A stretch of DNA of 64,000 nucleotides from Catalinimonas alkaloidigena (GTDB taxonomy: Bacteria > Bacteroidota > Bacteroidia > Cytophagales > Flexibacteraceae). The notes under the pieces are model-generated. The model was given only the letters and a program-made list of their open reading frames with translations, made no database searches and was not told the DNA's origin. Both the position numbers and the translations under genes were made by a program. Every line of letters begins with the position of its first letter. Positions within the stretch are counted from its first letter, which is position 1. Positions 9,829-17,393 of this stretch are shown here, piece by piece. The stretch covers positions 39,449 through 103,448 of the forward strand of contig NZ_FNFO01000015.1 in the NCBI RefSeq assembly GCF_900100765.1, given 5' to 3'.

Positions 9829-11106
9829 TTATTTGAAGAAATCACCGGCAGTTATAGGTTGCGATTCCATGTTTCCCCCTACTACCGGATACAATGTAAT
9901 TTCGTATATGGAATAACCCTCTTGTGTCTGCTGGAGTCTTATGAGATCGTCGTATTGCGCCGATTGGCTGAAGCCGGGAGAGGTATCAAAAAAGCCGGTA
10001 ATTCTACCCATTACTAAGGCATCTGGATTCCAATCATTGCCATAGAACGTTTTAATATAATAAGTGCCGTTGGGTATACTTGTCATTTTAAATGAGTCTC
10101 CGGCTCTTATGTATTCATTCCTGATTGTTTTATTAGAATTGTAATTAGTTAAGCAAACAACAACATCAGCATCTTGCCCATTCTGGATGGTTATTTGGTT
10201 GTAGTAATTCTTGTCATATATCCCTTTGCCAAAGTAATTGTCGTAAGGAGAATCACCAGTATTCAATTGATTGTTTTTCCATTTGCTTGCTAGCGGCTTA
10301 TCGACAACATACATATTACTGTTATTTTCAACTGCATTGCCGATTTCGGTGGCCTTGTTGCTATTGGCCGAAACTTGGCTGGTCTCTGTTTTATATGGCA
10401 TTGTTCTCACTTTCGGAAACTCTTCTTCCTTTGAGAAAATATTATAGCCTACTATTAAGCAAATGAGAAGCGCAGCGGCGATATATCTCATATTATTTCT
10501 AGTCCAATACCATCCATCGGCTCTCTTTTGCAGAGAGATTTGAGCCTTCAAGCACTGATGCATTTCCACTATTAGATCATTGCCCCGAGCTACTTTTACA
10601 AGCTGGCCGACATAATGATTTCTCTCCCTTGCATTCAAGAATCTTAATAAGGGGGGGACGCTGAGGACAAACTCTCTATTCAGGTGATAGGGAACATATA
10701 AGTATAAATCGATTAAATCATCATTCAGTACCCTCGAAAGATACTCAGCTATAGCCTCCGTCTTGACCTTAGCTGTTTGCAAATGCCGAACCCCATTACC
10801 CATCTGTCTGAGATTAGAGATAATTACAGTAATAAGTTCTTCGGGCGAAGGTTCCCGGCTTTCTTGTGCTCGCTTTTCTTCTCGTACAGCCCCCCTTTTA
10901 TTGATCGCCTCATCATATGCCTCACGACTATATTCATCCATGAGAACGTCATACGCCTCCTTCACTTCCCTAAACATATGTTCGAAAAAGGGATCGTTGA
11001 AATTTTGATCAGGATGAATTTTTAGGGCCAGTTTTCTGTATGCTTGCTTTATTTCTTGCTGACTAGCGTTGCGTGAGATGCCCAGTGTGGAGTAATAATC
11101 CTTCAT
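9829..11106 (-). CDS. Membrane-anchored J-domain protein
   Basis: 425 residues. Residues 1-66 form a J domain ([10 protein letters not shown] start, HPD at 31-33, then the [15 protein letters not shown] helix), the part that stimulates Hsp70 ATPase activity. A charged linker (70-95) and a helical middle follow, then one membrane segment at about 207-224 ([17 protein letters not shown]). The C-terminal 190 residues look beta-rich ([13 protein letters not shown]) and would be outside the membrane. No zinc-finger or client-binding domain of classical DnaJ is present. Its stop is only 4 bases from the stop of the convergent phage remnant. Its lower GC than the neighbouring phage remnant suggests a separate origin. 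Client and role unknown. Confidence 0.85.
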   Translation of the reverse strand: MKDYYSTLGISRNASQQEIKQAYRKLALKIHPDQNFNDPFFEHMFREVKEAYDVLMDEYSREAYDEAINKRGAVREEKRAQESREPSPEELITVIISNLRQMGNGVRHLQTAKVKTEAIAEYLSRVLNDDLIDLYLYVPYHLNREFVLSVPPLLRFLNARERNHYVGQLVKVARGNDLIVEMHQCLKAQISLQKRADGWYWTRNNMRYIAAALLICLIVGYNIFSKEEEFPKVRTMPYKTETSQVSANSNKATEIGNAVENNSNMYVVDKPLASKWKNNQLNTGDSPYDNYFGKGIYDKNYYNQITIQNGQDADVVVCLTNYNSNKTIRNEYIRAGDSFKMTSIPNGTYYIKTFYGNDWNPDALVMGRITGFFDTSPGFSQSAQYDDLIRLQQTQEGYSIYEITLYPVVGGNMESQPITAGDFFK

Positions 11107-11134
11107 TGTCTAATGGTCATACTGAAAAATGCTA

Positions 11135-11359
11135 TCACCTAATAGGTGGCTTACACACCTTGCAAGGACTATATCTCTTAGCTGCATTTGGTAAAGACAC
11201 CGCCCTTTTACTCATCCGCAGGTACCGGCAGTTCTCTTTGTGATACTTGCTACCGGTGGCAGTGATATAGACGGTAGTTTGGTCGGTTACATCCTCGCAC
11301 GCGACCAGAGATGTAAAAGCCAGTAAAAGAAACCATTTAAAGACCAGGTGTTTGTTCAA
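11135..11359 (-). CDS. Small cysteine-rich lipoprotein
   Basis: 74 residues with a lipoprotein signal (lipobox LVAC, lipid-modified Cys21). After it comes a compact motif common in Bacteroidota and Firmicutes secreted proteins: YHKENCRYL (His40, Cys44), then KRAVSL and PCKVC (Cys66, Cys69), which together could bind one zinc, as in Ada-like or nuclease-tail modules. It lies 28 bp upstream of the J-domain gene on the same strand, so the two may be co-transcribed, though the function is not evident. Confidence 0.75.
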   Translation of the reverse strand: MNKHLVFKWFLLLAFTSLVACEDVTDQTTVYITATGSKYHKENCRYLRMSKRAVSLPNAAKRYSPCKVCKPPIR

Positions 11360-11642
11360 CGCCGGTAGGTTTTGTGACTAATGTGCCTCCCTATATTTCT
11401 GCTTTGTATTCAAATGTGCAGAGGAGGCGGAAAGATATAGGATCAGCGTCCCTTCAGTCAATACCTATTTTTCAGTATTCTGTGCGCGTCTCACGGGGGA
11501 GTAACTGTCTAAACACCGGGGGCCATCCATCCCGCCCCCGAATTGATCTGACATGACCGGGTACCCCCGAAATTGAAAATCCACACCACCTATACCAACC
11601 ACCAAACCCACGCTCCCCGATCTGCCCGCCGAAACTGCCCTC

Positions 11643-11981
11643 ATGTTGTCGGCCGTCGTCTCTCCCAAAGTCGCCCGTGAACTGGGCAAGGGTACCCCCT
11701 TACGTCCGCTGGACTTCTCTATTCTATCTATGCTCTATGGTGCGGGCGGACATGGCGTAAAGCTGTACCTCATCCCCAAGACGGGCCTAGCCCATTACCG
11801 CAATGTGCTGCAACGTGTCGAGGTACTGGAGGAACAAAAGCTAATCGAAATCTATCGGCCGAATACCAAGACTGCACGCTGGGCCCGCCTGACGCCGACA
11901 GGAATGCTGCTAACCCACCGCTACTTCACCGAAGTACAAAGGGCGGTAAATCTAATGAAGTACGTGGGAGTAGCGGCGTAA
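11643..11981 (+). CDS. Winged-helix (MarR/PadR-like) hypothetical protein
   Basis: 112 residues. The layout FSILSMLYGAGGHGV, then NVLQRVEVLEEQKLIEIYRP and a wing ARWARLTPTGMLL is that of a winged-helix domain in which a recognition helix is followed by a two-strand wing. No ligand domain. The frame is open for about 20 codons upstream without ATG, so the true start may be a rare codon. It could be a small DNA-binding regulator of the element. Confidence 0.5.
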   Translation: MLSAVVSPKVARELGKGTPLRPLDFSILSMLYGAGGHGVKLYLIPKTGLAHYRNVLQRVEVLEEQKLIEIYRPNTKTARWARLTPTGMLLTHRYFTEVQRAVNLMKYVGVAA

Positions 11982-12416
11982 CCTAACCTACACGCACGCT
12001 AAATGCTAGAGATCCGTAATCGGTTAATTTGAGATCATTCTAACAATATTTTGGATCTTTCTTTTATTGAACTCGCGGCCTGCCTTTAATTGATCGGGGA
12101 GAGTGCCTATCTGCTTGATAAAGAGCCTTGTAAGTCCCACCCCCTCCGCTACGCGTCTTTTTGTTTTTGTCCCCCAATCCCACAGGGATAGTACATGATT
12201 ATTTCCTGCTGCATGGTGATGGTTCATCGCCTTTAAGGCGTGTCTTGTGACACTAATCTTCTAAAAAAAATGCCTCTACGAAGAGACTTCTTACATTGTT
12301 AGCGTTTTTGTCTATCAGGAGACCATAGTTCATTGAGGCCCAATACTTTTGCCCCACAATTTTTATGGCTTCAACTTTTTAACCTATTAATGATATCCTT
12401 TAGCTTTTCAAATCAA
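11982..12416. other. AT-rich non-coding stretch
   Basis: No convincing frame. A minus-strand frame at 12024-12227 has a plausible composition but no recognised motif and I leave it out. The right half is AT-rich and probably holds the promoter of the secreted protein at 12460. Confidence 0.4.
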
Positions 12417-12459
12417 ATGTTCAAAGGTTATTATTTGGCTTTTTTTCATATTTATAGTA

Positions 12460-13092
12460 ATGGGTTTTGTGAGTCGGGCTTATGCCCAGTACCCCTGTGA
12501 TACTTTAATACACAGAACGAGTACGATCCCCAGGATAGCGCAAGTGGGCGCTTCCGAGGTGGTCATGGGAGTGGTAGACTTTCAGGTCCACGTGACGGAA
12601 GAGGAGGTATATGCCGAATGGCGGTTTTTGCCTTGCTTCGAGGTCAGCCGCTTTGTGTTGGAACGCTCCCGCAATGGGTTTACCTTTGAGCCGGTTGGCG
12701 AGGTTCAGCACCTGCCAAGTCGCGTGGCAAATAAATACCGGCTGACGGACCGCCATCGGTGGGGAGGCGTGACGTATTACCGCCTCAAACTAGTATCCGC
12801 AGTAGAACAGGTGGAATACACCTCCCCGGTAGCGATCCGGGTAACGAGGAAGCGGCTGGTTTTATCCCCGAATCCCTGGCAGGGGCAGGGGCGACTCTCA
12901 ATCAATGCCTCGCTGCCCGGTCAAGAGTGTCGCATTGTTTTTCTTGATTTTAGTGGGCATCTGGTGTATGAGTCTCTACTGCAAGAGCCTTACTTTGCGC
13001 TACCGGAAGAACAGTTTGAGCCGGGTATCTACTATTATCGAATTTATACCCCCTTGGAGGTATTGGGACAAGGCAAATGGAAAGTAGACTGA
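12460..13092 (+). CDS. Secreted protein with type IX secretion-like C-terminal sorting domain
   Basis: 210 residues as read from the ATG at 12460. The middle (VDFQVHVTEEEVYAEW, FVLERSRNGFTFEPV, GGVTYYRLKL) is the fibronectin-like spacer typically preceding the sorting domain; the end (LVLSPNPW, then GIYYYRIYT) is the Por/T9SS C-terminal domain pattern. Family members are exported by Sec, then across the outer membrane by T9SS and anchored or released. The N-terminus is oddly short: a full signal peptide appears if one T is removed from the run of seven T at 12440-12446, giving an ATG at 12417 (MFKGYYLAFFIF... ending AYAQ). There is almost no passenger domain, so it may be a stub of a larger protein. 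Confidence 0.7.
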   Translation: MGFVSRAYAQYPCDTLIHRTSTIPRIAQVGASEVVMGVVDFQVHVTEEEVYAEWRFLPCFEVSRFVLERSRNGFTFEPVGEVQHLPSRVANKYRLTDRHRWGGVTYYRLKLVSAVEQVEYTSPVAIRVTRKRLVLSPNPWQGQGRLSINASLPGQECRIVFLDFSGHLVYESLLQEPYFALPEEQFEPGIYYYRIYTPLEVLGQGKWKVD

Positions 13093-13262
13093 CGAACCAG
13101 GTGTTAACCGAAGAGGACACGCTAAGGAGTACGGCGTCTTATGATCGGGCCTTTCAGCAAGTGAGTCAACAACGACTCCCCTGGTGGCGCAAGCTGCTGT
13201 ACTCCCCCTCCACGAATTACCAATGGCAGCACCGGCAGGCGGAGCGAGTCAGGAAGCGATGA
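13077..13262 (+). CDS. Small basic hypothetical protein, 61 residues
   Basis: Overlaps the end of the secreted protein by 16 bases in another frame. The sequence (TASYDRAFQQVSQQRLPWWRKLL) is plausibly amphipathic and ends Lys/Arg-rich. Its tail reads through the left arm of the inverted repeat at 13214-13228. No family recognised; could be chance. Confidence 0.3.
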   Translation: MESRLTNQVLTEEDTLRSTASYDRAFQQVSQQRLPWWRKLLYSPSTNYQWQHRQAERVRKR

Positions 13263-13287
13263 AAGGCCACGTTGCCATTGGTAATTC
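13214..13287. repeat. 15-bp perfect inverted repeat upstream of the integrase
   Basis: GAATTACCAATGGCA at 13214-13228 is exactly inverted at 13273-13287, 44 bases apart. There is no T-run after the right arm, so this is not a standard terminator. Its position about 160 bp ahead of a tyrosine recombinase suggests a recombination or accessory binding site, which is inference. Confidence 0.75.
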
Positions 13288-13445
13288 ATAGAAGTATCAT
13301 AAACTAATAGTTGTAGTAGCATGTCGAGAAGAAAGGGGCGGCTTATGAGTTCGGCCCCCTTTTCCTTGCTCTTAATACGAACATTTTCGTAGTTTCAACG
13401 ATTCTGACAAATCATCATTTGTAGACCTTTGAAAGATCAGGCCGT

Positions 13446-14669
13446 TTGAGTATCTTGCTATTATACCCCTTAGCAACACTATTCTCCTTGTCAGCAGTCC
13501 TCACCCCCGCCTCGCGTGACTCTCATCCACTCGCCCCAAGCCACACGAAGACGCTCACCACCGAGCAAGCTATTAGCTACTTCCGCGCTACGCTGAAGAA
13601 GCCGAACAACTACCTTTCCATTGCTAGGCGGTACGTCGAGTTCTGCCAGCAGCATGACTATGCGATTGATCCCATCAGCCTGAGCCTGTTCATCAAAGGG
13701 AAGGCGGGGCGACCTCTCGCGGCGAGCGTGGCCAGCGCCGCCCGCAAGTTTGTCCGCTTCTGCCAGGAGCATGGCATTACCCGCATCCTGCCGGAAGATC
13801 AGCAACCCAAATTTGCGGATGATCTGCATGAGTACGTACAGGCGTTTTTGCAGCACCATAGCAGCCTACGCGGGGAGAAGTCGGCGCAAACCTACTCGGT
13901 CGGCATCCGGATGTTTTTAGAGTTCCTGCAAGAGCGAGGGTTGCCGTTCCACGGTCCTACCCTGAAGCTGTTCCGCAACCAGGCCAGCGCCGAGGGCAAG
14001 AGCGCCTTCACGGTGAACAACTATCTCTCCGCCGTCCGGCAGCTGGCGAAGTGGACGCTGGACAACCGAGACAAATACGACTTCACCGCCGAGCAACTCG
14101 ACGGCTTACGCGACGTGGCCAGCGTCAAGGGGCTGGAGTGCAATACGAAAGCCTACTACAAAGAACCCCTCACCGAGGCGGAACGGCAACACCTGCTGGC
14201 CACCGTGACCGCTCCGCGTGCGAAAGCGGCAATTGCCCTGATGGCCTACTCGGGGTTGCGGATCGTGGAAGTGGCACGCCTGGAGCGTAGCGACGTGAAA
14301 GAGAAGGAAGGAATTGTGATGGTGTTAGGCAAAGGCAAGCGCACCAAGCAGCCGGTTCGCCTGTTTGACGTGGCGGCAGACGCGCTCCACGACTGGATGA
14401 CCGAGGTGGAGGGAAAGCGGCTGTTTGACGTGAGTACGGATATGCTCCGCAAAGAAATCAACCAGTGGCTACGCCGTGCCGATCTGAAACGCGAGGGCAT
14501 CAGTGCCCACAGCCTGCGCCACACGGCCGCGCAGGTGTTGATCCAAAAGGGCGTCGATCCCATCTATGTGCAGCGCCAGCTACGGCATGCCCAGTTTACT
14601 ACCACACAGGTGTACATCAACAAGGAGACCGAGAAGCAGTACCTAGAGGCGTTGCCCACGGGAATGTAG
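13446..14669 (+). CDS. Tyrosine recombinase (XerC/D-type integrase)
   Basis: 407 residues, TTG start (no ATG in frame before the core domain, so the first 30 residues are uncertain). The catalytic set is complete: Arg272 in SGLRIVE, a Lys in LGKGKRTK (about 296-298), HSLRH (His355, Arg358), RHAQF (His381) and Tyr390 in TQVYINKE. Ahead of it there are two core-binding-like segments (about 38-115 and 126-205), where family members usually have one. It would cut and rejoin DNA for integration, excision or multimer resolution. Nearby are an inverted repeat (13214-13287), HigBA, and a fossil of a related integrase at 16219-16626. Confidence 0.92.
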   Translation: MSILLLYPLATLFSLSAVLTPASRDSHPLAPSHTKTLTTEQAISYFRATLKKPNNYLSIARRYVEFCQQHDYAIDPISLSLFIKGKAGRPLAASVASAARKFVRFCQEHGITRILPEDQQPKFADDLHEYVQAFLQHHSSLRGEKSAQTYSVGIRMFLEFLQERGLPFHGPTLKLFRNQASAEGKSAFTVNNYLSAVRQLAKWTLDNRDKYDFTAEQLDGLRDVASVKGLECNTKAYYKEPLTEAERQHLLATVTAPRAKAAIALMAYSGLRIVEVARLERSDVKEKEGIVMVLGKGKRTKQPVRLFDVAADALHDWMTEVEGKRLFDVSTDMLRKEINQWLRRADLKREGISAHSLRHTAAQVLIQKGVDPIYVQRQLRHAQFTTTQVYINKETEKQYLEALPTGM

Positions 14670-14707
14670 GCGCTGTATTTGTAGATCAAAGATAAATTGC
14701 TACCTTA

Positions 14708-14735
14708 GTGTATACTGTAACGATACGGTATACAC
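14708..14735. promoter_or_regulatory. Palindromic operator ahead of higBA
   Basis: GTGTATAC (14708-14715) and its inverse GTATACAC (14728-14735), 12 bases apart and ending 15 bases before the higB start. HigA-type antitoxins autorepress through such palindromes, so this is a likely HigA operator overlapping the promoter. Confidence 0.65.
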
Positions 14736-14750
14736 TAACCCGTATATGTA

Positions 14751-15029
14751 GTGATACACAGTTTTAAAAGTAAACCGCTTCGAAAGCTATTTGAAAAAGG
14801 AGATGCCAGCGGTTTACCGCCTGAACAGGTGCAGAAGATACGACGTATTCTATTTAGATTGAATACAGCAAAGAGTCTCAAGGATTTAAATGCTCCCGGT
14901 CTAGGGCTTCACAAGTTAACCGGAAATCTGGAAGGATTTCATGCCGTTAAGGTAACGGGCAACTGGAGAATCATCTTCAGGTTTGAAGAGGAAACTACGT
15001 ATGACGTTAATTATATCGACTATCACTAA
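14751..15029 (+). CDS. higB: HigB-type mRNA interferase toxin (RelE/ParE superfamily)
   Basis: 92 residues, GTG start. MIHSFKSKPLRKLFEKG, KLNTAKSL-type middle and the C-terminal YHAVKVTGNWRIIFRF-like beta strand (GFHAVKVTGNWRIIFRF) are hallmark elements of the HigB toxin fold; GNWRIIFRF carries the Arg expected at the RNase site. HigB cleaves translated mRNA at the ribosome. Toxin-first gene order with higA 66 bp downstream is the standard hig arrangement. Such modules stabilise plasmids by killing cells that lose them. Confidence 0.9.
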   Translation: MIHSFKSKPLRKLFEKGDASGLPPEQVQKIRRILFRLNTAKSLKDLNAPGLGLHKLTGNLEGFHAVKVTGNWRIIFRFEEETTYDVNYIDYH

Positions 15030-15095
15030 ATAACAGCCATGGCTTAGCGAGCTTACAATTCTGAACCTTTCTCTCACAATATCCCCGGTCTGACA

Positions 15096-15404
15096 ATGTC
15101 CACTATTCACATAATGTATAATCCTCCCCATCCCGGAGAGATTATACGAGAAGACTACATGACCCCTCTTGAACTTAATGTAACGGAAACTGCCGAGGCA
15201 TTAGGAATCACCAGGGCGAACCTATCTCGAATCCTGAACGGCCATGCAGGCATTTCGCCCAATATGGCATTAAGACTATCGATGGCCTTTAGTACTAGCC
15301 CCGATATGTGGCTGAACATGCAATTGCAGTACGACCTATGGCAGGAAAGCCAACATCACCCCGAGATGAAGGTCAAACAGTTATATAGTACTGAAGAAGC
15401 TTAA
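15096..15404 (+). CDS. higA: HigA-type antitoxin (XRE helix-turn-helix)
   Basis: 103 residues (an internal ATG at 15114, MYNPPHPGEIIRED, is the usual family start). The HTH runs from about residue 28 (VTETAEALGITRANLSRILNG) and is followed by the typical ALRLSMAFSTSPDMWLNMQ segment. It neutralises HigB and represses the operon, probably via the palindrome at 14708-14735. A terminator follows directly. Confidence 0.92.
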   Translation: MSTIHIMYNPPHPGEIIREDYMTPLELNVTETAEALGITRANLSRILNGHAGISPNMALRLSMAFSTSPDMWLNMQLQYDLWQESQHHPEMKVKQLYSTEEA

Positions 15405-15408
15405 CAAA

Positions 15409-15440
15409 GAACCCGGCCACACCAGCCGGGTTCTCTTTTA
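15409..15440 (+). terminator. Rho-independent terminator after higA
   Basis: Nine-base stem GAACCCGGC/GCCGGGTTC (15409-15417, 15425-15433) with a seven-base loop and TCTTTTA behind it. Confidence 0.85.
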
Positions 15441-15519
15441 CTTGGTACATGAGAGCGCTCGTGTGTTCATTTTATAGGGTAGTTCTCCTGTATCGCGCCT
15501 CGCTATAATATTATGACTA

Positions 15520-15655
15520 GGGTGTGTCTGCAAACTAAGCGAAAAGTTTGATGGCAGCTATAAAGATGACCGCTTCATAATTAGCGGCTCTTTTCTCGTA
15601 TCCACTCGTCTGAACTGCTTAAGCCGTTTGATGACGCCGCCTTTAGGTTTGCTGT
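15520..15655 (-). mobile_element. Truncated end of an IS5-like insertion sequence
   Basis: The minus strand encodes the tail of an IS5/IS427-type transposase: KRLKQFRRV, then after a one-frame shift YEKRAANYEAVIFIAAIK and a stop at 15535-15537. GGGTGTGTCTGCAAA at 15520-15534 has the position and look of the terminal inverted repeat. Nothing of the rest of the element is visible to the right, so only one end of about 135 bp survives. Confidence 0.65.
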
Positions 15656-15881
15656 GTAGTACAAAAGCAAGAATGAGCGTAGCTTTAAAAACAATACCGG
15701 TTCAGGTGAACTATGGCCGCCGCTGGACAAGACCCAATCCGCGATTCAGTACCTGAGCTGGTTAATAAGGGTAAGCTCCAACCGGGTGGCCGGAGCCATA
15801 GAAATTCGGGTAAGACCCATTAATAAGCGGGGCGCCCCGTGGCGTTTTGAAAGTGCTCTATCATTCATTTTAACTTGATAG

Positions 15882-16178
15882 CTATGCAATGGCACCGGCC
15901 ACCCGGTTTTGTTTTTCATCGGAGTGGACGTTAGCGGCCCTCCGCGCGGCAAAAACGCTCTTGACTTCGCTGTGAGAAATTGTCATCAGATGTTTTTTCA
16001 TGTACAGATCAGTAACACTTCTACGGGGCTGGCTCGGCGTATCGATCAATACAATATCGTAGTTCTCGTCCGCCGCGCCGATGTATTCGCGGAACCGGAG
16101 TATGGGAAGGTCTCCCTCGTGTTCCGTCTCCCAACTGAAGGACCCCACCGGATAGAGACTATCCCCACCCTCTTTCAC
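15882..16178 (-). pseudogene. Fragment resembling a ParA-type ATPase
   Basis: The minus-strand frame contains FREYIGAADENYDIVLIDTP, the Walker A-prime/motif 2 part of ParA/MinD ATPases, followed by sequence that no longer resembles the family. The P-loop half is missing. It lies between an IS end and an integrase fossil, so it is probably a relic of an earlier plasmid partition or conjugation module. Confidence 0.45.
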
Positions 16179-16218
16179 TTCTTGTCGGCGGATGCTGATG
16201 GCGGATTGCTGGGGATCG

Positions 16219-16626
16219 GCATCTGTCCTGCGGGTGGAAGACGTGCGGCTCGACTAGGGACAAATCTGAGTACTGGGCAAGGGCAAGGCCACCCGCAAGC
16301 CGGTGAAGTTGTTTGCCGCAGCGGCCGAAGCGGTGCGGTTGTACCGAGCGGCCGCCCCGGAGGGGGCCGGAGCGCTGTTTCCGGGGCTGACCATGGCGCA
16401 GGTGCGCAAGTGGGTGAACGGCTATCTGCACGCCTTGGGCCTGAAGTCGGCGCGGGTGTCCGCGCACTCGCTGCGGCACACGGCCGGGCAGGTGCTCATC
16501 GCCAAGGGGGTGGATCCGGTGCACGTGCAGCGGTAGTTGCGCCACGAGCAGTTCGAGACCACCCAGTTCTACATCCGCCAGCAGACCGAAAAGGACTACT
16601 TCCACCAGATGCCCGATCAGGTCTGA
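16219..16626 (+). pseudogene. Fossil tyrosine recombinase, C-terminal half
   Basis: Reading in one frame gives LRVEDVRLD, stops at 16255 and 16267, then VLGKGKATRKPVKLF, SAHSLRHTAGQVLIAKG, a TAG at 16534-16536 in place of a Gln codon, and finally LRHEQFETTQFYIRQQTEK with the catalytic tyrosine. It closely parallels residues 275-400 of the intact integrase at 13446 but is far more GC-rich, so it is a diverged homologue from another source, not a recent copy. Confidence 0.8.
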
Positions 16627-16661
16627 CCCGGCTTTGAAATGTCTCTAGCCTACGCTATACT

Positions 16662-16735
16662 ATATTATATATAATATATAGTGTATAATGTATAATATAA
16701 AATATAAAATATAAAATATAAAATATATGTTTTAG
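16662..16735. repeat. AT-only low-complexity repeat
   Basis: A run of almost pure A/T with a near palindrome at about 16660-16682 followed by four to five copies of a 7-base ATAAAAT unit. It abuts the fossil integrase and may mark a recombination boundary or an easily melted site. Confidence 0.6.
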
Positions 16736-17393
16736 GTCGTTGCCACCTCAGTTCCGTAGTACGAAATGGGGAACCAGATGGATATGCATTGACCGAAAAG
16801 CCGCTTACGGTAACGCTAGCGGATGGACTTTGAGCAGCGGGGACGGGTGGTGTTTGGCGAGCCGGAAGCCTTCCCATCGCCCCCTCGGAGCATCAGGCAT
16901 CGTTACGTTTTGCCTGCATGCCCTCCGGACTCTACCCCCTTCGCCTGATGGGAATGAGCCTGGCGCCGGTTGCCCGGTTGCGTTGACTGCCACATCAGCC
17001 CCACAAAGTCCACGTACACCTCATGCGTTTCTTCTCGGCTAACGAAGCGTCCCTGAGGATGCGTTCAACGACCTCTGCAGCAGCTGGAGGGGGCGTTTGA
17101 TCGCCCTGGACGGAAGTGCTGAGGGGAGTGGAGACGTCAGCGGTACAAAGCCTTTCTACTTATCGTTGCAAAGCTATTCCGCGGGCCCGCACACCAGGCC
17201 TGCCCGGCGTGTCAAGGGTGCGCTGCGCGCCAGCCCCTTTTTAGCGTACCCTGAAAGCCCTCGCGCCGTAAGCCGGGACTGGCCCCTGGACACGCCTTTT
17301 TCCGCTCCATGAAGTGGCAACTACGTGAGAGAAGGCCCCCCTCACCGGGATTGCCGGAAGCATTTTTTCTTTCACAAAAACCCCCTTTTACCC
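16736..17393. other. Long stretch without a convincing gene
   Basis: GC-rich sequence with several short frames on both strands (such as 16740-17042 plus), all with Pro/Ser/Arg-rich, unfamily-like products. I see no hairpin terminator. It probably contains the promoter of the ArdC-like gene near its right end. Confidence 0.4.

Noticed and set aside
16740..17312. Frames of 60-100 codons before the ArdC-like gene
   Set aside because: GC-rich chance frames, with Pro/Ser/Arg-rich products unlike any protein family I know.
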